From contig JAHJJD010000080.1 in NCBI GenBank assembly GCA_018822845.1, positions 1 through 61,292 on the forward strand: a stretch of DNA of 61,292 bases, in the 5' to 3' direction. This document shows, piece by piece, positions 61,161 to 61,292 of this stretch (position 1 is the stretch's first letter; each line of letters opens with the position of its first letter). This stretch comes from Gammaproteobacteria bacterium. Lineage in GTDB: Bacteria; Pseudomonadota; Gammaproteobacteria; Thiotrichales; Thiotrichaceae. The notes beneath the pieces are model-generated. The model saw nothing but the letters and a program-made list of their open reading frames with translations. It was not told the origin of the DNA and made no database searches. The position numbers were made by a program, and so were the translations under genes.

Positions 61161-61292
61161 TCAAGGTGAGTTCTTGCCCTTCCGCTGGCTGAGCAGCCTT
61201 GCGGTTGAGATATGGGGTTTTGTCGGGTCATTCGTCTTCGCGGGCATCGGTTTTTTCTGCCCGCGTGGATGCTTGGTGTATTTGCGCAGTTG
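61161..61292 (-). mobile_element. C-terminal end of a probable IS transposase (truncated by window edge)
   Basis: Read on the minus strand, the window edge opens a frame of 43 residues ending TGA at 61161-61163. It includes LRKYTKHPRGQKKPMP and HISTARLLSQRKGKNSP. The basic KYT-HPRG-KKP and (V/I)STARLL segments resemble the end of IS4-like transposases as I remember them. The element family cannot be fixed from this piece, and no terminal repeat is visible in the 15 bases left. Confidence 0.5.

Overview
This 61 kb window looks like a chromosomal segment of a gammaproteobacterium, probably a sulfur-oxidising relative of Thiothrix and other Thiotrichales. That placement is inferred from three things: a close match to the Allochromatium-type sulfide dehydrogenase flavoprotein, the gammaproteobacterial phoH-ybeY-corC-lnt and minCDE gene orders, and an aa3/caa3-type oxidase operon. 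No rRNA, prophage or CRISPR array is visible. One tRNA gene is present (Leu, anticodon CAG).

Layout. (1) 1-14151: assimilatory nitrate region. It holds the end of a NasS-like sensor, nrtA-nrtB-nrtD uptake genes, a spermidine-synthase-like/YqaA pair, a Fic-fold protein, a large 2OG-Fe(II) oxygenase, then nirB-nirD-nasA. Both nitrate operons carry the same four-part control region: an NtrC-like site, a sigma-54 -24/-12 promoter, a pair of ANTAR-type hexaloop hairpins, and a strong intrinsic terminator just before the first gene. This implies NtrC/sigma-54 initiation followed by NasT-type antitermination. (2) 14145-21278, minus strand: DUF3293 and an unusual HhH/Lys-rich protein, then a six-gene run phoH-ybeY-corC-lnt-DUF6394-like-K+ channel. 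(3) 21461-24422: a FIST sensor protein overlapping a soluble hybrid histidine kinase.

(4) 24434-37747, minus strand, is the most unusual part. It is a tightly packed three-gene operon encoding a 3567-residue exported protein, a Tat-exported DUF1501 protein and a Tat-exported FccB/SoxF-type sulfide dehydrogenase flavoprotein. The giant protein has ten PA14-like modules, five fibronectin-III-like modules, four CxxCH haem motifs, two jelly-roll-like modules and a planctomycete-cytochrome-like C-terminal region. Nine of its PA14 modules form an A-B-C-D-A-B-C-D-A pattern with a period of about 531 residues. No ordinary fccA cytochrome is present, so the giant haem protein may be the electron partner; this is inference.

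(5) 37878-44378: ctaA-murB divergent from coxB-coxA-ctaG-coxC, the respiratory end of the window. (6) 44503-48208: a small secreted protein, tRNA-Leu, and rnr-rlmB. (7) 48214-51367, minus strand: rmuC followed by a MotA/ExbB-like and an ExbD-like protein with a long coiled coil, a possible uncharacterised ion-driven stator system. (8) 51496-60020: a thioredoxin-like protein, a host-attachment-family protein, a DUF2934 protein, minC-minD-minE, a Sel1-repeat protein, and mfd, which carries an in-frame palindromic repeat insertion. (9) 60102-61292: a Phd/VapC-type toxin-antitoxin pair, an AT-rich orphan gene and the end of a transposase, marking an accessory edge.

Numerous gene-sized open frames on the opposite strand of GC-rich genes were judged to be shadows and left out.
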